Source: Crocodylus rhombifer
Taxonomy: Eukaryota > Chordata > Crocodylia > Crocodylidae
DNA length: 64,000 nucleotides
Assembly (NCBI GenBank): GCA_038503035.1
Contig: JAVSML010024702.1
Coordinates: 434,001-498,000 of the forward strand
Direction of reading: 5' to 3'
The notes below the pieces were generated by a model. That model was not told where the DNA came from and did not search any database. It was given only the letters and a program-made list of their open reading frames with translations. This document shows positions 33,223 to 44,808 of this stretch, one piece after another. Position numbers and translations under genes: made by a program. The first letter of the stretch is position 1, and each line of letters starts with the position of its first letter.

Positions 33223-33452
33223 CATAGGCAATGCGTAGGGGTGGTACGGTGGGGCGGGGCATGTGCCGCACTGAGATTGGCTGTTGCCGCCAGCTTCTGT
33301 GGGTGGTCACTGCCCCTGCCCCTTGCCACTGATGTGGTTGCCAGTGGCTGCAGGTGGTCCCCACTCACCACTTGCTACCGTTAACAGCGCAGACGGCCAC
33401 CTGTTGGCAGTTGCTGTGCCCCCTCAGCCTCTGGGGGCACACATTGTTCATG
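33223..33452. mobile_element. GC-rich hAT-like miniature element, complete copy
   Basis: GTTGCTAG occurs at 33215-33222 and 33453-33460, a perfect 8-bp duplication. The left end CATAGGCAATGCGTAGGGG and the reverse complement of the right end CATGAACAATGTGTGCCCCC are similar over about 14 bases, giving short inverted repeats. Orientation is opposite to the copy at 62061-62411. The 230-bp body carries the same 'cagtggctgcaggtggtc' subunits. No coding capacity. Confidence 0.75.
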
Positions 33453-33892
33453 GTTGCTAGACACTGTATTGATTGCTACGTTATGACTGTACAGGAGACA
33501 TTAAGGCAGAGACACCAGACAGACATACAGGCAGTTTAAGCAGATTCAGATTAAATGCAGCTCTGGTAATTATTTCCATGTAGAACCATATTTCAGCTAA
33601 ACTCTCTCAGTAGTCTGAGTATTCACTATCCTATTCACTGCTTCTGGAATCCTCAACTCTCACATCCCTCTCTCTTGGTCTATCAAAAAATGACAGCCCG
33701 ATTAATTTTCCTGAATTCTATCCCATTTCAGCCACTGTCCAATAAAGCTACTGCTCTGTATTCAAGTCCATCCTGATAATACCTCCTCCTTCAGTCTTAC
33801 TCATGTTAGCCCACCTGCATTAGGAGTGCTGTTACCAGAGCTGGGCAGGGATAGAAGTGAGGGGTAGAATTTTCCAGGTCTAAAAGTTGTCT

Positions 33893-34080
33893 TGAAAGTG
33901 AAACTCATGTCACATCTATGTGTTACACCACAGGGGGGTGAAAACTGTAGGAATGATAGCCCCTGCCAAGGCCACAAAGCCTACCAAGCTTCAAGAAAAT
34001 CACTGCAGGGGTTTGGGGGGGAACTGCACCCTAAATTATTGAAAACAAAACTCATGTCACATACATATGTTAAGCCATAA
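33893..34080 (-). mobile_element. hAT subterminal repeat unit
   Basis: A unit of about 145 bp and the start of a second ('aaactcatgtcacatctatgtg' at 33900 and 'aaactcatgtcacatacatatg' at 34048). The same unit is repeated at 6150-6600. It abuts the transposase remnant on its 3' side, so both are taken as one element. Confidence 0.65.
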
Positions 34081-35900
34081 TGGGGTGAACACTGATCTCC
34101 CCAAGCAAGCCCATCTCATGGATGGCCTTCTGTTGCTCCACCAGCCATTTGAGCATCTGATATGTGGAGTTCTACCAAATCTCCACATTCTGCATGATTT
34201 TCTGCTGTGGGATGCTCAGCTCTGCCTGTTTCTCTCACAGCATCTTGCCCCCCTTGATGCAGCAGTGGAAGTAGCTGGCCACCTGCCTGCATCTCAAAAT
34301 CAGCTAGCTTGTAACAGTAGTGGTGGCAGTACCATCACTGACAGCCCTGTCCCCCTCCAAGGCACCCTCACTATGAGGTGCAGCCTGTGTGCCACACAGT
34401 GAATGCCAACAAAATTGGCATCACGGACAGCCTTCACCATATTGGCCCTGTTGTCAGTGACCATGAACCTGTGGGTGAGCTTGGCCTGCCCAATGAGCCA
34501 CCCCTGCACCATGCAGTTCATGGTCCCCAATATCTCTCTTCCCATGTGGGACTCATCCAGCACCTCAGCTTGCAGTACAGCCCACTGATGGCTTGACTGA
34601 TCATACCGGTGCCCTATGAGGGAGAGGTAGGCACGACATCGGAGGTGAAGTGCAAGGTTACCTGAGGCCCTGCCTTGCACAGCTCATCTCTCAAGTACTC
34701 CCTGAATGCCTCATACAGGGAGGGCACCACCATCCTGCTAAAGGTGGTGTGTGCAGGCACTTCATTAAATGGGGCCAGAAGTGCTACGAACCACCTGAAC
34801 CCTGGCCGCTCAACTAGGGAGAAGGGCTGGCTATCCAGAGCAAGCATCTCCCCAGTGCTCTGGATGCTCTGGATGACCTCGCTTGCCTTGGGAATGCATC
34901 CCCCTTCCTGTCCACCTTTCCCCCACTGGTGCAGGGTGGCCTGCCTCTGCTTTGGAGGGAAAGGGGCTTTGGCGAGCAGGGGACTTCCCTTTCAGCACAC
35001 TCGCACTGGTGCCAGGCTGAGCAGGAAGAAGGGCAAGGGGGTGATGCCTCCTCAGATGCATCAGCATTGTCATGGTGGAAAAGTGTCTCACGTCCTTGCC
35101 ACGGCTCATGTGCCTTTGGCAGTGCTGGTAAATGGCAAACCTGGGATCATCTGCCAGATCAAAATGCTCCCATGTTACACTACTCCCCGGCTTCTGTGTT
35201 GAGGCTGAAGATCCTGCCTTATCCCACTCCTCAGCAGGCTGAGGCTCAAAAGCAGGAGGAGCTGCCTCGCCTCAGCTGAGCCACTTGCCTCCACAACCTC
35301 AGCCTCTTTCGAGGTGCTGCTTTCTGGAGGAGACCTGGGTCTAGGGGAAATTTGAGGGGTGTGGAGCACAAACTCTGATTCCCCCTCAGTTCCCAGAACT
35401 GCTTGAGCCAGAGCGCTCAGCATCCCTGGTTCCAGCTCCAGCTCCTCCTCTGGCAGTGGGAGGCTCACACTGAGAGATGACATTCGGGTGGAGGAGACAG
35501 TGATTCCACTGCTAGTGCCCACTTCTGGACTGAGGAGAGGTGGTGCAGGTGCAGGGACGTCAGATGCAGACACCGCTCCCACCTCCTTGCTTCCACTGGC
35601 AGCACCGATGTCATGGCTGCTTGGGAAAAGAATGAGTCTGTGTTGGGGGGGGGGGCTTGCAGCTCTAGCTCTCCCCCTACCCCCTCTCCCTCCGCTGCCA
35701 GAAGACCTGGCACCTGCCTTTCCAGCACATTTCATATTAATCTTTCCTGTGCTGCCAAAGGTCTGTGCGTGTGCGTGTCGCTCCTTTTGTGTTGTGTGTT
35801 TTAGTCGCTCTGTTGTGTGCATGCACTGGACGCTTCTTTGTTTGTTTCCTTCAGTGGTAAGAGTGATGTAAAAATTGTGTGCTGTCTGTCTGTCTGGCAT
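34081..35900 (-). pseudogene. hAT transposase with BED zinc finger (decayed, C-terminus missing)
   Basis: On the minus strand, in order: a Ser/Pro-rich N-terminal part (35900-35175); a BED zinc finger (about 35165-35020) with WEHFDLADDPRFAI and SRGKD...LRRHH, in which the first expected zinc cysteine is tyrosine; DSQPFSLVERPGFRWFVALL (34847-34614) ending near the first catalytic Asp in LHFTSDV; then after a frame change AYLSLIGHR...WAVLQAEVLDESH and TDNRANMVKAV with the second catalytic Asp, and CVAHRLHLIV (34680-34300). A further stretch to about 34100 reads like 'EIW*NSTYQMLKWLVEQQKAI'. The C-terminal part with the catalytic Glu and hATC dimerisation region is absent. At least three frameshifts: inactive. 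Confidence 0.85.
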
Positions 35901-36139
35901 CTTCTCCTATGAATATCTGATTTTTCTTATCTATATTGTGTACGTGTGTGCATGTGTGCAATCTGTGTGCCCCCCCGTACAGTGATGGATCATGCTGGCA
36001 GAGAAAACACAGTTTTCTTTTTTCAAAATTTGCAACAAAAAAAGAGCAAATATAAATTGAAAGAAATGAATTGAACAGTAATGTGTGTGCCCAGGGCACA
36101 GAACTGGGTGGTTATGCTTCTGACTATATGTTCTTTCCT
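35901..36139. other. Unassigned, with TG-rich stretch
   Basis: A (TG)-rich tract lies at 35940-35965 and short CTGT repeats precede it at about 35884-35897. No hAT terminus was found here, so the 5' end of the transposon is unresolved. Confidence 0.4.
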
Positions 36140-36480
36140 ATTGCCAGAAGTTCAGCAGTTTAACATTTCATTTCCTTCAGAGCCTGTGGGCAAATACCAT
36201 CTGCATTTGGGGACTTGATACTGTTTAATTGATCAGTTTGCTTTAGAACTGCCACACTGTCACTTCAATTTGATCCAACTCTTCTGATTCATCTGGTAAT
36301 TGATCTGGTATGTCTTCAATATCCTCTGAACTAAAGACTGATGCAAACAATTAACTTAGCTTCTTGGATATGCCCTTATTCCTGAGTACACTTTTTACAC
36401 ATTGGTCATCTTATGGTCTCAATAACTTTCTGTGTGGCTTTGTGCTTCTGCTTTATTTTATTTTGAGGTTCTCTGACCCT
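36140..36480 (-). mobile_element. Ancient CR1/L3-like fragment
   Basis: Phrases such as 'ttggggacttgatactgtttaattgatcag', 'atcctctgaactaaagactgatgcaaacaatt' and 'agcttcttggatatgccc' are the complement of the region between endonuclease and reverse transcriptase in old CR1-group LINEs (compare 'EVFAKLF' type coding). Strongly decayed. Confidence 0.6.
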
Positions 36481-36934
36481 TTTAACTCTTCAAAAAAAAA
36501 AAACAACCCTTTAAAAAAGTCAGTTTTTAAATTAAAGTTTTGGAATTTCCAAAATTAAACTCTTAATTTTGATAGATGCAAAAACAATTTTTGAAGGGTT
36601 CCACCCCTCCCCTGATCTTTTAAAGCCAAAACAATTTAATTGATTCAGCCTGAATTTATCATTAATTTTAATGTTCTCAAAATTGTATTTCTCAGCAAAT
36701 TTACAGCTTGCCAGATAATGCCACCCAGTTCTAATAACTAGTCCCTTAGGTTATGTAGTCCATATTCTGTTCCCTTAGTGAATGCTTCCTAAAAATACAA
36801 AGAGTTTTGTACATTTGTCAACCTGTCAGTCCCTTCAAGTTTGATTTCTCATGTGTATTCATGGCTTGATATGAGTATTCATGTGAGAATATATATTTAC
36901 AAAAACATTCATGTAAGACTTTTTATCTGCATAA
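36481..36934. other. Unassigned AT-rich sequence
   Basis: AT-rich with an A run at about 36491-36503. No feature recognised. Confidence 0.4.
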
Positions 36935-37200
36935 GAGAATAGAAACATAAGACTGGAAAATTAGCCTGTCTACCTGGGTCCTTGCAGGCCCCAGTCTCAT
37001 AATCCCTGAAAATTTATCACTTTCCATATTCATAGCAATATGGTTTTCTGTCCCCACCACTCTGATAGGAAAGTTGTCTCCAAAGCCTCACTTCTCTGAT
37101 AGTTAATGCCCTTCCTCTTATTTCCAGCCTAAATCTTTCCATGGCTATTTTACACCCAATTGTTCTTGTGCCAACAAGATCCCTTAGCTCAGCTTTTTGC
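36935..37200 (-). mobile_element. Ancient CR1-like 3' end
   Basis: 'gaaacataagactggaaaattagcctgtc' followed by 'ctccaaagcctcacttctctgatag' and, on the minus strand, the peptide FRLEIRGRALTIREVRLW, a decayed version of the CR1 FRLDIRKNFFTVRV..W C-terminus. Confidence 0.55.
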
Positions 37201-37655
37201 CTTGTGCACACTGATCCAACTCCAGCTGTGCCCCAGCCTCATTGTGGACCAATAATTTAGCATGCAGGGCCATGTCATCTGGCTTGTGGGGCTCCTCATG
37301 GGTCTGTAAATTTGGCAACAGGAAAGCAGCAGTCAACAACAACACTGTTCCCCCCAACACCAAATTTCTGGTTGTCAAACTCCTTTGGGGCCCCAGAGCA
37401 GATCCAGACTGCGAAGCTCCTTGTGGGCTGGCTCCAACCTGGGGCATGAGGACTGCCACAGCAGCAACTGTGATGGCAGTGGGTCTGGGGGGGCAGCAGC
37501 AGCCAAGCTCACCACAGGAGGGCCAAGGAACCCTAAATCCTCTGGCAGGCCATGCACCCCAAATTCTGGTGCCTGCCAGCATACCAGCAGGCCAGATTGA
37601 GAGGCACTGTTGCCCAGATCTGCCTGTGAGCCTTATGTTTAAACACCTCTGGCTT
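37201..37655. mobile_element. Possible hAT-type element (one recognisable end)
   Basis: The reverse complement of the right edge reads CAGAGGTGTTTAAACATAAG followed by GCTCACAGGC, close to the CAGGGGTGTCAAACATAAGG pattern of a hAT group. The left end could not be placed. Interior frames (37184-37661) have no family. Confidence 0.35.
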
Positions 37656-38042
37656 AAATAATTATTTTCCCTCCCTGGTATTTATACCATTCTCTCTTCC
37701 CCCCACCCCTCACCATAATACACAAATATTTTCTAAGCAGAAGCTCTCTAGATATTTTTTAAATAGAAGCTCTAAGGTAAATGAATAAAAGGCATTGTGA
37801 ATACAAACTAAGTGACTTATTAGGATTTGTTTGAAAGAATATTCCTCTTTGCATTTTTGCTATCTTCACCCACCTCTGGCTGTTTATAAAGCCAATAATC
37901 TTCTAAAATTGCAAAGCTCTGACAGCCTTGTGGTTTCTTCATAGAGTGACCTGGAGTTGGTTAGAAAGGACAATAAAATTTTCTGCTGGGTTTGTGAGTT
38001 TGCAGTCAGAAATCTACAAATAATATGAATGAAGAATGCTGA
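37656..38042. other. Unassigned sequence
   Basis: No feature recognised. Confidence 0.4.
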
Positions 38043-38391
38043 TCTATATATATAAAATGAAGTGTATGTCTGTATGTATGTTCACTTATAACTTGAGAAT
38101 GGCTGGTGCTGTCTACTCTAAACCTTCCAAAATCACTGAATACCACCCAAAGAAAATTACTGGTGGGTTATTTTTCACTTGACCCTTCTGGGGGCTTCCA
38201 TTGACTGGGATTACTTCGCTTCTCAGATAACAAACTGGTACCACTCCATTTTGGATTCAGTGGATTCAGTTCAATTGTCATTATTATATTGATCCTTGCC
38301 TTTTTTTCCAACTCAGTTTTCATTATTATATTGACATTCATCTTTTTTTCGCTTCAGGTTAAATATTAAATGTTAAATATGTTATACTATA
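38043..38391 (+). mobile_element. Possible Helitron-like 5' end
   Basis: Begins 'tctatatatataaaatgaagtgtatgtctgtatgtatg' and continues 'cttataacttgagaatggctgg', an arrangement often seen at Helitron 5' ends. A short duplicated stretch ('cattattatattga') follows near 38279-38334. No CTRR terminus with a hairpin was located, and an LTR begins next to it. Confidence 0.3.
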
Positions 38392-38861
38392 TGTGGCAGA
38401 GCGCCAGTCGGTGTTTGCCAGTAAAGGGTTTTGCTGGGGCTGACCGAAGAGTGGAGAGCTAAGCCCAAGGATCTCATGGAGTAGGGAGGGATGAGTGTGA
38501 CTCAAAGGGGTGGTAAGCAAGAGCCCGGGTGACAGCTGGTGGAATGCAAGAGGCCCTAGTGACAGGGGGGGTGGTATGAATGTGGCCTGTAACAAAGCAG
38601 TGAGAGTGTGTCTAATTGGGCCCGGCCTTGAGCCGCTGAATGAACAGCATGTTATCTGCGAGCCTTGGGATGCAGTACAGGGGTGGTTGGAGCTGGATAC
38701 ATAGGCCCAGGCGAACAGGACACCCAAAGGGCAGCCTCTCACCTAATTAAGACAATACTTATTTAACAACAAGGCGTGGCAGGAAAGAAGGCAGGTGGCA
38801 TGCCCAGAGGCAGGTGGGAGACCAGCACTGTGGCTGGTTAGGGAGTTCCCCCTTAGCCACA
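38392..38861 (-). mobile_element. Solo-LTR-like element
   Basis: Starts TGTGGCAGAGC and ends CCCCTTAGCCACA, giving TG...CA ends. The shared box CTGCCACGCCTTGTTG (reverse complement) is at 38767-38783 and 'gggcagcctctcacctaatta' at 38739-38758 matches the blocks at 7147 and 10136. Flanking 5-mers CTATA and GTGCT do not match, so the ends may have shifted or recombined. Confidence 0.55.
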
Positions 38862-39965
38862 GTGCTGCTCCATGATGCTAGAGCAGCCCCAGAGGGAGGA
38901 AAAGGAAAGCAAAGCTCCAGATGGGGAGCAGGGAGAGGAAAGCAAAAAAGCTCAGTGTCCCAAGACCCAAGGGCATGGGTGGGATAGCTATAACAGCAGC
39001 CAGTCGATTGCCTGCTGGCTGAGGACAAGTCTCAGAGGAGCTAAATTGAGCCAGGAGGTGCTGGCTGAAGAGGCACCAACAGATGGAATGGTGCAAGCAG
39101 CGAGGGATCTGCCACAGGAAAAAGGGCCAGGCAAAGGAGAGTGGCTGAGCTCTAAAACAAGGTTAAACCTCAAGAAAGATTAAGCACAGGATGTACCCGA
39201 GATTGAAGAAGTCTGGTAGTCCTCAGTGACTGTTTCGTTGAGACAGCTGTCAAGATATGCGCAAGCCTAAAATTGAAAGAAAAATTTGCCAGTTAAGACT
39301 GATACAAACAAATGGCGATATAATATCTAGGTGGCGTGAGGCTGGGGTATAGAGGAGGTTGGAGTCCCAGAAGAAACCCATTCCTAGGGAACGTGTACAG
39401 TGCTGGAGATAATTGTCACCTCCCATGCAAGATCAACTTTAAATATCAAGATGTGATGGGCGAGAGTCAGAACCACCACTACTGCACACAGACAGATGAG
39501 CATGATATTGATGACCAGGGTCGGGAAAGTACTTGGTCCCAGTATCCGTAAGTTTAACTGAACCTAGCTCCACATGTCACTTCCTCCTTTTGCTGCCAAC
39601 ATGTATTTTCAACAGCCAAAAAACCCACCAGAGTTCAGCAGCAAAGAGAGGAGGAGGTGAGATGTTTCGTCAGAAGCATAAACCACATTTCCCAGAACGT
39701 TTGTTACTCATACCCCCACGTTCCTGTGCTGCTGCATTGGTCTTCCCTGTTGCTGGCTGAAGCTGCTGCAGGAAGGTGCAGAGGAGTGGAGAAATCAGAG
39801 ACACCCCACCTTAGTAGTGCCTGGGATTCATGCCCCACTCACCCACCCATTCTTACACTACTACTTGAGGGGCCTTTTAATACCATTGCTTAAAACCAGA
39901 ATTTTCTAGCAAAGGTGCTATAAAGTTTGGCTTCCAAACTCTGATTTGAGCCCCAAGTACTCAGT
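38862..39965. other. Unassigned, GC-mixed
   Basis: The 103-codon plus frame at 38872-39183 is charged (Glu, Lys, Gln rich), but I cannot place it in a family. It could be part of an LTR retroelement interior or chance. Nothing else recognised. Confidence 0.35.
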
Positions 39966-40189
39966 GGATGCATCCACACATGCATAATACACCTTTTCTA
40001 ATGCACATTAAATTTAGTAACTCGAATGTGAGATACTAACTAACACACAGTAGCACATTTGCATGCTTTTTAGTGGCTCAATGTGCAGTAGACTATTTTA
40101 ATGTGCGGTAGCATAAGATCACAGTTTTTTCTATGATGCTTTAATGTACAGTAAAATAATGTACTGTGCACATATGGATGCACCCTGTA
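39966..40189. mobile_element. Miniature inverted-repeat element
   Basis: Left end GGATGCATCCACACATGCA and the reverse complement of the right end GGGTGCATCCATATGTGCA match at about 15 of 19 positions. The interior is full of 'aatgtgcagtag' and 'taatgtacagta' words on both strands. Non-coding, non-autonomous; superfamily not assigned. Confidence 0.6.
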
Positions 40190-40311
40190 TGTTCTACTGT
40201 TAACATGCAAGCATCTTCTGCTAGTTTAGCCAAACTAGATTCTACAGAAGATGGTCTATTGTACAGCTCCAATTTTTATTTCTTGCCTATACTGATGGCT
40301 AAAAACAAATG

Positions 40312-40390
40312 GTCATAGGGAGGTGGGGCTGGAAGGGACCTCCAGAGGTCATCTAATCCAACACCCTGCCTGAGGCAATAATGCTCTTTA
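40312..40390 (-). mobile_element. CR1 3'-end fragment
   Basis: 'gggaggtggggctggaagggacctccagaggtcatctaatccaacacc' is the complement of a CR1 tail. Very short. Confidence 0.7.
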
Positions 40391-40724
40391 GTTAACTTCT
40401 GCCAGGTAGGGTGAACCCATCTTTCTTATGTCTTGAGGTGCATCTTTCCTCAGAAAAATCTTTGAGAATGCTTTGGAGCTCTTCTGGTTTATACCCTCTC
40501 TGTTCATCATTCTAATTTTCCAAACATTAAAAACAAACAAACAGAAAAACCTCAAACCCCAGAAGAAAACTACCTTAACATTTCTTTCTTTTATTTGGGG
40601 TTAAAAAAATCAGTTGTATTTATGGTATGGACCCCCATAACACTTAAACCAGTTAAAACTGGAAGTGGACAGGTTTACAAGCCTGTTAAATGGGTTTAAA
40701 AGTGCCTGGAATAGTTTAGAAGAG

Positions 40725-41895
40725 TAGAATCATATAAAATTAGGCTTGTAAAGGACCTCAGGAGGTCATCTAGTCCAACCCCCTGCTCAAAGCAAGATCA
40801 TCTAAGCAAAGGCTTTGTCTAGTTGCATCTTAAAAACTTCCAAGGATGGAGATTTCATCACCTCTCTGGGAAACCTGTTCCAATGCTTTACTACCCTCCT
40901 CATAGGAAGGTTTTTCCTAATATCTAATCTAAACATCCTTTGCTGCAACTTGAAACTATTTTTTCTTGTTCTGTTATCTTTCACCACAGAGAAGAGTCTA
41001 GCTCCATTCTCTTGGAAACACCCTTGAGGTAGTTGAAGGCTGCTATCAAATCCCCTCTCAGTCTTATCTTCTCCAGACTAAATAAGCCCAGTTCTCTCAG
41101 CCTCTCTTCACATGTCATGTGCCACACCCTGCTAACCATTTTTGTTGCCCTCCATTGGACTCTCTCCAATTTGTCCACATCCTTTCTGTAGTGGGGACCC
41201 AAAACTGGACACAGTACTCCAGATGTGGCTTCATCAGTGCTAAAGACAGGGGAAGAATTACTTCTCTTGATCTGCTGGCAACACTCCTACTAATATAGCC
41301 CTGTATGCTGTTAGCTTTCTTCACAACAAGGGCATGCTGTTGGCTTATATCCAGCTTCTTGTCCATTGTAACCCCCAAGTCCTTTTCTGCAGAGTTGCTG
41401 TTCAGCTAGTTGGTCCCCAGCCTGTATCAGTGCATGGGATTGTTCTGCCCTAAGTACAGGACTTTGCACTTGTCCTTATTGAACCTCATGAAATTTCTTT
41501 TGATCCAGCCCTTCAATTTGGCTAGGTGTCTCCAAATCCTAGCCCCACCTTCCAGCATATCAACTACTCTCTCCAACTTGGAGTCATCTGCAAACTTGCA
41601 GCAGGTGCGCTCCATCTTATCTTCTAGATTGTTGATGAAGATTTCAAATAAAACGGGCCCCAGAACAATCCCTGGGGCACTGCTTTTGATACCGGCTGCC
41701 ACTAGACGCTTAGCCTTTGAGTCTGATGATCCAGCCAGTTTTCTATGCAATTCACACTTCCTTAGCTTGCTTTTGGAAATGTTGTAAGAGACCATATCAA
41801 AAGTCTTGCTTAAGCCAAGCTATATCATGTCCACTGCTCTCTCCAGATCCATAAAGCCAGTCATTTCATCATAGAAAGCAATCATAGAAGGCTGA
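40725..41895 (-). pseudogene. CR1 retrotransposon, 1.2 kb, older subfamily
   Basis: The 3' end is at 40725 ('gaatcatataaaattaggc'). The minus strand then gives the C-terminus (FRLDIRKNLPMRRVVKHWNR), the thumb block [18 protein letters not shown] (41115-41378), LGVTMDKKLD near 41360 and, at 41427-41795, GIVLGPVLFEIFINNLED with CKFADDSKL, so the FADD catalytic box is still readable. Stops and shifts separate these blocks. It differs at many sites from the CR1 at 20211 and is nearer the 5672-5964 copy. Confidence 0.85.
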
Positions 41896-42090
41896 GTCCC
41901 ATCAGCTGATAAGTCTCCCATCTGCACAGTAGGACCTGGTTGAGCAGGAACTCAGGATCGTGATCCTGGTTGCCCCCTGCGCTGGCAATAAGATGTGATA
42001 GGATCTGATGTTGGATCCCACAATTGCATCTCTTGCTACACATGTGTGGTATGGCAGGAGATGCAACCATATAGATCACACATCCAATCT
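41896..42090. mobile_element. DNA-element fragment related to 24842-25640
   Basis: 'atcagctgataagtctccc', 'caggatcgtgatcctgg' and 'tgctacacatgtgtggtatggcaggag' correspond to 25380-25590 ('gatcatgatcccaagatcc', 'cacgtgtggcatggcaggag'). Only one side is retained. Confidence 0.45.
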
Positions 42091-44059
42091 CCTCATGCCC
42101 TTATCTGAATGTCTAGAAGGGCCCTTCACCACTAAATTTCATAGAAAACAAGTATGAGTGGCAAAATAATATAGGGTGGTATCTTTTTTTGGACCAACTA
42201 CATCACGGAATCATCCCCAACCAGTTAAACCAGTAAGAGACATAGGCCCCAAAATTTCTTGCCTCTCACATAATTCTTGGACCATCACAGCTACAATATT
42301 ACTCTAATACTCCAAAGTAGTGCACAGGTCTCCCATTCAGTAGACGTGCAGAGTAAATACAATTTTCATAAGTTAAGTGTTCAGTGAAGGAAAAAGAATC
42401 AGCCCTGGCATAAGTGGTTGCAACTCCCACTTAAATTAATTAGAACTACTTATGCCAGGACTGAATCTGGCTCTGTGTGTATTGCCAATTAAATCTGGTC
42501 TTCTGCTATTTATTTAACATTGCCTTTAATATTATTTTCCTTGCTACTTTACCTTTCTTTCTCATACCTTAACCTATAAATTATATGGATTTTGCAAAAA
42601 CCTTCCATGCCAACTAAGAGAAAACTATTCACACTTGTCATTCATAGCCACATGGGTAAATTCCACACACATTTCTAAAAATTTAAAGTCCAATATTCTG
42701 GATTGTAATAAGTTATACTATGAATAGTTTCCTGTGGGTCACATTAAGTGGGCTCCTCTCTTACCCGACATTGGATCGGATTTTTGGCTGGCTTGTCTCC
42801 AATCCACACACCCCACCCAACAGTACAGGCTGGGCAAACCCCAGAGGGAACTCCCCCCAATCCGAAGATAGCATCAGGGATGGGGCTGTGCTACATCAGC
42901 CCAGCCCTAGTCCCAGCATGTGCTGATGCAAGTTAATGAAGGTGCCACTTTGGAGTGCCTCCATCTGAACTCTCCTGTAATGGAGGTTCAGACTGTCATG
43001 TGACTAGGAACTTTAGCATTCTGCAGCTGTATACTTCTATCAGGGCATGGCTGTAGAGTGCATCAAGGGCCAATCACATGACAAACTGTCACTTTGGCCA
43101 ATGCCCTATGGTGGTCTAGTCTATCTATTAGTGTCCTGGGCTGAGTACAGATAGTCAAAAAACCTGTGGCTGAATCAATTCAATCTTTGTAGGTTAGTCT
43201 AAATGGTGTAGATTGAACCAAGAAGCAAGGAATAGACATTCACTTTTGATTCCAGAAATGCAGATACATGCCTGCAATGGGGGCACTAGAGCACATCTCC
43301 CTGCTTGGCTTGGGCCAAGACTAGGCCACCTACCCTATAGGGGGTGGGGGTTTGCGGGGAAGATGCAAAGCATCGTGGGAGGCAGGGGAAATGTGAGTTA
43401 ACGGGAATCTAGAGGGGATTTGGGACAGAAGTTCAATAAACTGATTTAACCTAAATCTGTTAAGTCTGATACTACATCCATCCGGGTTTATCTTAAGCTT
43501 GTTTTGGTCATTTTGAGAGTGGTTTATGTGCACTGAACTTGTGTTGTGTTACAGATTTGAACTAGTTTCCAATCACTTATCCAGACTGATGTGTAACTCC
43601 TGTCTGTAGACGCAATGGGAGTTTAAAAACCCCAAAGGAGAGTGCTTGGGACAGGGCAGAAGGGTCCAGAGTGATGGTGCAGGTTGTTAAATGGGTCACC
43701 CCTGACTACCTGATAGGTTATGCTTGTGCCTTATGGACCAGAGGACAGAACTTCTGGGGCCCCAGTGCAGGCCATGCACCATGAGGGTGGGTTCTGTGGA
43801 GGAGCGGTGTTTCCTACTCAAGGGGTGGACCTTCTGATGTCAGGGACCATGTGATGGGGCGGGATTTCCAGTTCCAAGATGGCAAACTCCCATCCCAAAA
43901 GGAGTACTTCTGGGATAAGGGGAGGGACATCCAGTGGCAAAGGTCAGGGGTTAGGGGCAGGACTTTTGGTCCTTAGATGGCAAACAAGGGGGCAGGGCAC
44001 CCATCAAGGGATGGGGCTTAGCAGTTTCACAATGGGTGTACCCTTGCAGCCCTTGCCAA
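42091..44059. other. Unassigned sequence
   Basis: About 2 kb with no gene. Frames at 42720-42936, 43213-43401 and 43879-44109 show no family. This is one of the longer unassigned stretches. Confidence 0.35.
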
Positions 44060-44104
44060 AACTTGTTAAGTGGCCCTCCAGCCAATATAATTGCCCACCC
44101 CTGG
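44060..44104. mobile_element. hAT-type terminal fragment
   Basis: The edge 'ataattgcccacccctg', reverse complemented CAGGGGTGGGCAATTAT, matches the ends of the elements at 14257 and 50400. The partner end was not found, so the upstream part (perhaps from 43700) is not delimited. Confidence 0.45.
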
Positions 44105-44594
44105 GCTAGACAAATGTTTACTTTGGCTGGTCAAGATATAGCAGAATTTGTATATGGGTTCAAAGAGGCCATGGAAAATTCTGCAGATAAAATGAATGAA
44201 AACTCCACATCCCCAATTTCCCTGAAATTCTGCCATGCAAGAAGTGCTGCTCCTGAAGAGTGAATTCCACACTCTCTCTCCCTGAGGCAGGCATAGGGGA
44301 CAAGAATGGCAGTCTTCATGCAGGACAGCATTTCCTTGCTATTCCTCCATGTTTCTATTCCAATGAAGAAAAAAATAATCTTCTCCACTTAAGACACTGT
44401 CCTCATTTTTGGAGGGCTTATTTTTGGGGAAAGATACCTGTGGTATGTGAATAAATATGGCAATGAATTCTCCTCCTCTTGGAGACCAAAATTATGCCTA
44501 CACAACTAACTACAAGGCCATGTAGGCATACCTGAGCTAACACCAAATAAACTAGCTTGCGTGGTATCTCTCAGGCTAATTAGCCCTGCTGAAA

Positions 44595-44690
44595 AAATAT
44601 AACTCATAATTTTTAGGGGCTGGAAGGGACCTTACAGATTATCGGGTCCAGCCCCAAAATATTGCTGAACTCCATGAACCCAGGTGGTTC
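44595..44690 (-). mobile_element. CR1 3'-end fragment
   Basis: 'tttttaggggctggaagggaccttacagattatcgggtccagcccc' is a CR1-type tail on the minus strand. Confidence 0.55.
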
Positions 44691-44808
44691 CCATTTCTAG
44701 TTTTTTTGCATGCTAGCATAGTGACTGATTCTCAACATACTAGGAATGGGAAAGATGCACAAGTAGGCTGGAATATTACCAGATTTTAAACAAAATGCAC
44801 ATGTGTAT

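Noticed and set aside
35488..35871. Plus-strand 127-codon frame
   Set aside because: Antisense of the Ser/Pro-rich N-terminal part of the hAT transposase remnant.
38872..39183. Charged 103-codon frame as a host exon
   Set aside because: No splice-site or domain evidence; adjacent to an LTR, so retroelement or chance origin is more likely.
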